Positions 61,706 through 64,000 of a DNA stretch of 64,000 nucleotides are shown one piece after another. How positions within the stretch are numbered: position 1 is the first letter of the stretch; every line of letters starts with the position of its first letter. The stretch is from NCBI GenBank assembly GCA_963807155.1, contig CAWEAZ010000036.1, positions 1-64,000 on the forward strand. The letters run 5' to 3'. This stretch comes from JACCZX01 sp963807155 (lineage in GTDB: Bacteria > Pseudomonadota > Gammaproteobacteria > Burkholderiales > Burkholderiaceae_F). Position numbers and translations under genes: made by a program. The notes under the pieces were generated by a model, which was not told where the DNA came from, searched no databases, and saw nothing but the letters and a program-made list of their open reading frames with translations.

Positions 61706-62983
61706 CGCAAGGGTCTTTGATTGAAGCAGCGGCCGCTGTAACAGGCGCTCGATGCGGATCGACGCCGGCGGATGGCTGTCGTAGAACGCCGAGTGCACGG
61801 GATCCGGCGTCAACGTCGACGCGTTATCTTGATAGAGCTTGACCAGCGCATTGACTAGATCGCTTGCCGAAGCGTTGCGCGCAGCGAACCGGTCGGCCTC
61901 GAACTCGTGCTTGCGCGACATGATGCTCGCGAGTGGTGCAAAAACGAACGTGAATACAGGCAGCACCAGCATGAACAGCACCAGCGCGACCCCCTGATTT
62001 GCTCCGCTAGCTGATGGCTCCACGCCAAGTCCCGCAAAAAACCACGGTTGAGTGATCAGCCATCCGAGTAGGGCCAGCACCGCCAGGCTCGCCAGAAAAG
62101 AAAAGGCGAGCCGCTTTGCAATGTGCTTCAACTTGAAGTGCCCGAGCTCGTGCGCTAGCACCGCTTCGATTTCGGGTGGCAGCAGCCGCTCGATCAGCGT
62201 GTCGAAAAACACGATGCGCTTCGCGCGGCCGAGACCGGTGAAATACGCATTGCCGTGCGCCGAGCGTCGCGAGCCGTCCATCACGAACACGCCCTTGCTT
62301 GCGAATCCGGTACGACTCAGCAGCGCGCCGATACGCTCGGCTAGCGCCGAATCCTTCAGGGGTTCGAACTTGTTGAAGATCGGTGCAATCAGTGTGGGGT
62401 ACAGCAACAACACCAGTGCGTTGAAGGCAACCCAGAGCAACCAAACGTAAATCCACCATGCATCGCCGGCTTTTTGCATCAGCCAGATCGTGGCGGCAAG
62501 AAGAGGCAGGCCAAGCACAGAAGCAACTGCGAGTGACTTGACGAGGTCAAGGATCCAGAGTCGCGGCGTCATCCTGTTAAAGCCGAAGCGCTGCTCGATC
62601 CGGAATTGCCGGATCCACGAGAACGGCAGGTCGATCACGCCAAGAACAAGCACGACGGCGGCCACGACCGCGACCTGATACAACAAATCGTTCGCGATCA
62701 GCATGCGCAACGTGTCGCTGATCCACTGCAGCCCTCCGAGCAAGGTCAACGACACGAGAGCCGCCGCGCCGACCGCGGTCTCGACGATCCCAAGCCGCGT
62801 TTTCTCCACGGTGTAGTGCGCCGCCTTGCGATGTGCTTCGAGCGTCACGCGGTCGGCAAATTGCAGCGGGACCTGTTCGGCGTGTGCTGTGACGTGTCGA
62901 ATCTGGCGCGACGCCAGCCAGTACCGAACGCCGATCATCAGCGACAGGAACAAAACGAACAGGCTGGTCAGCAGCAGGGCCAT
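61706..62983 (-). CDS. M48 (Ste24-type) membrane metallopeptidase
   Basis: This zinc metallopeptidase of the Ste24/CAAX-protease branch is about 426 residues and cleaves prenylated or membrane peptides in eukaryotes; the bacterial substrate is unknown. It has about seven hydrophobic segments, the HExxH motif HELGH (about residues 278-282) with KLKH after it, and a third zinc ligand E362 in RKHEFEADRF. The N-terminal MALLLTSLFVLFLSLMIGVRYWLASRQ is typical. At the 3' end the frame is not closed and continues in frame into phhB with no stop; homology ends near SHPPASIRIERLL. A one-base error after this point is the likely reason. Confidence 0.88.
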
Positions 62984-63091
62984 GGTCTAAGCAGATTCGA
63001 AGCGTCGCGCTTGAAATGCATCGCGCGCGTCTCGCTATGCCAGAATCGCGCGCCGTTCGCTGAAAGCGTGGGTCAACACGTATTGAAAATT

Positions 63092-63650
63092 ATGTCACAG
63101 CACCTGCGCTTCTCAGAGATGAACCTGGTTTGGGTCGATATGGAAATGTCGGGCCTGAATCCGGATTCGGATCGCGTGCTGGAAATTGCCGTCGTCGTCA
63201 CCGGCCCGGAGCTGGACGTGATTGAAGAGGGCCCGGTGCTGGTGCTGCGGCAGAGCGGCGCGTGTGCTGGACGGCATGGATCGCTGGAACACCGCCACCC
63301 ATGCACGCTCGGGATTGATCGACAAGGTGCGATCGTCGGCGCTCGACGAAGAGCAGGCAAGCGACGTACTGATCGAGTTTCTAAAGTCGCTGGTTCCGGT
63401 GGGCAAGTCGCCGATGTGCGGCAACTCGATTTGCCAGGACCGTCGCTTCATGGCGCGCTGGATGCCGCGGCTGGAAGCGTTTTTTCACTATCGAAACGTC
63501 GATGTCAGCACGCTAAAAGAGCTGGCGCGGCGCTGGCAGCCCGCTGTTGTTCGGTCGTTCGAGAAAAAAAGCCGGCACGAAGCGCTGGCGGATATTCATG
63601 AATCGATCGAAGAGCTGAAGCATTACCGCAAGGAGATGTTTCGGCTTTAA
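63092..63650 (+). CDS. orn: Oligoribonuclease, one frameshift
   Basis: Orn degrades 2- to 5-nt RNA to mononucleotides, completing mRNA turnover and c-di-GMP clearance. The DEDD fold is clear: LVWVDMEMSGLNPDSDRVLEIAVVVT (first Asp-Glu pair), later SPMCGNSICQDRRFMARWMP and the C-terminal DVSTLKELARRW followed by KKSRHEALADIHESIEELKHYR. The frame breaks near 63262; removing one T joins LRQSGA to VLDGMDRWNTATHARSGL. Starts at ATG 63092 or 63119 are both possible. This gene is essential in many gammaproteobacteria, so I read the break as a consensus error. It is divergent from the M48 gene. Confidence 0.93.
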
Positions 63651-64000
63651 CTCCGGTCTCCGGATTTGTTGGTGTCGGCCTCGTTTTCGGATTGCGCCGC
63701 CGCGGCAACGACTGCGGTTGCGGTTGCGGCGGTCGCTTCGGGAACGTCGCTGTTGCGCGTCGTGATCCACGCACGGCCGAGCGAGACGCCGAGTGCCAGC
63801 AATACGGGCCCAAGGATCACACCAATGAAACCAAAAGCCAGCACGCCGCCGAGAACGCCAAGAAAGATCAGTGCCAGTGACAAAGTCGACCCGCGCGCGA
63901 TCAACAAAGGCTTCAAGAAATTATCGATGCTGCTGATGACCGCAGCTCCCCAGATAACCATGAAGATCGCCCAACCCGGCTCTCCCTGCATGTATAGCCA
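63647..64000 (-). CDS. AI-2E family transporter, C-terminal part (runs off the window)
   Basis: Only the C-terminal 117 or so residues are visible; the gene continues past position 64000. GWAIFMVIWGAAVISSIDNFLKPLLIARGSTLSLALIFLGVLGGVLAFGFIGVILGPVLLALG is the conserved last domain of AI-2E/PerM-type permeases, with the SIDNFLKP motif. The tail after that is Ala-rich and polar. Family members export signals or ions; the substrate here is unknown. Its stop overlaps the orn stop by 3 bp in convergent orientation. Confidence 0.85.
   Translation of the reverse strand, partial: WLYMQGEPGWAIFMVIWGAAVISSIDNFLKPLLIARGSTLSLALIFLGVLGGVLAFGFIGVILGPVLLALGVSLGRAWITTRNSDVPEATAATATAVVAAAAQSENEADTNKSGDRS

Noticed and set aside
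1..64000. CRISPR arrays, IS elements or prophage modules
   Set aside because: I saw no regularly spaced repeats, no transposase or integrase motifs and no structural phage genes. This is by eye only; a repeat-finder would be decisive.

Overview
The window is a 64-kb stretch of a GC-rich (roughly 60% by eye) chromosome, most likely from a betaproteobacterium near the Burkholderiales. I infer this from the gene order rpsP-rimM-trmD-rplS-NudL-CobD/CbiB-like and rsgA-phhB-M48-orn at the right end, the MoxR-DUF58-TgpA-MltB block, and protein sequences of that character. I recognise no transposase, integrase, CRISPR array or phage module.

Layout. 0-5 kb: a small unknown gene, dodecin, a DUF72 protein, acetyl-CoA synthetase, tRNA-Ser(GGA), then a gene-poor patch and a hemerythrin. 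5-9 kb: a PaiB-like protein and a ferric-iron ABC transporter (ATPase and permease divergent around a Fur box). 9-15 kb: gentisate-type ring-cleavage enzymes, then a cell-envelope operon (MoxR, DUF58, TgpA transglutaminase, MltB). 15-19 kb: HDAC-family deacylase, acyl-CoA ligase and enoyl-CoA hydratase. 19-23 kb: a ClpX-like ATPase that has lost several ClpX hallmarks, an ornithine aminotransferase in frame with an arginine-dihydrolase-like domain, and an Lrp regulator. 23-29 kb: UMF1-type MFS, GlcG-like, ElyC-like, propionyl-CoA synthetase, a response regulator with a dead GGDEF domain, a fatty-acid hydroxylase. 29-38 kb: an accessory catabolic/transport operon (PanB-like protein with altered metal ligands, GntR regulator, decayed FAD oxidoreductase, cupin, five-gene branched-chain-type ABC transporter, PhyH dioxygenase). 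38-43 kb: a second iron locus (Fur box, FbpA, HemP, TonB siderophore receptor, truncated PiuC), then a fasciclin protein. 43-52 kb: a PYROXD2-like oxidoreductase, PutA, EtfBA and acyl-CoA dehydrogenase. 52-56 kb: rubrerythrin, Fe-S CCG protein and DUF3501, then a SOS-box-controlled radical-SAM protein. 56-64 kb: the ribosome/tRNA-modification operon, CoA pyrophosphatase, CobD/CbiB-like, DUF2007, rsgA, phhB, M48 protease, orn, and the end of an AI-2E transporter.

How genes work together. FbpA at 38.7 kb is about 30 kb from FbpB/FbpC at 7 kb, but both loci carry nearly the same Fur-box core, so they are probably one iron-uptake regulon. The 20-22 kb protein would turn arginine into ornithine and then glutamate semialdehyde, which the PutA at 45-48 kb can oxidise to glutamate. 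EtfBA would take electrons from the adjacent acyl-CoA dehydrogenase.

Data quality matters. I can place about 30 single-base frameshifts, many at homopolymers and several in genes that should be intact (acs, rimM, trmD, rplS, orn, putA). Most are probably consensus errors. Frameshifted genes are therefore annotated over their full inferred span. Apparent fusions (L19-NudL, M48-PhhB, RocD-ArgZ) are treated with caution. The best novelty candidates are the ClpX-like paralog, the PanB-like accessory operon and the arginine-catabolic pair.
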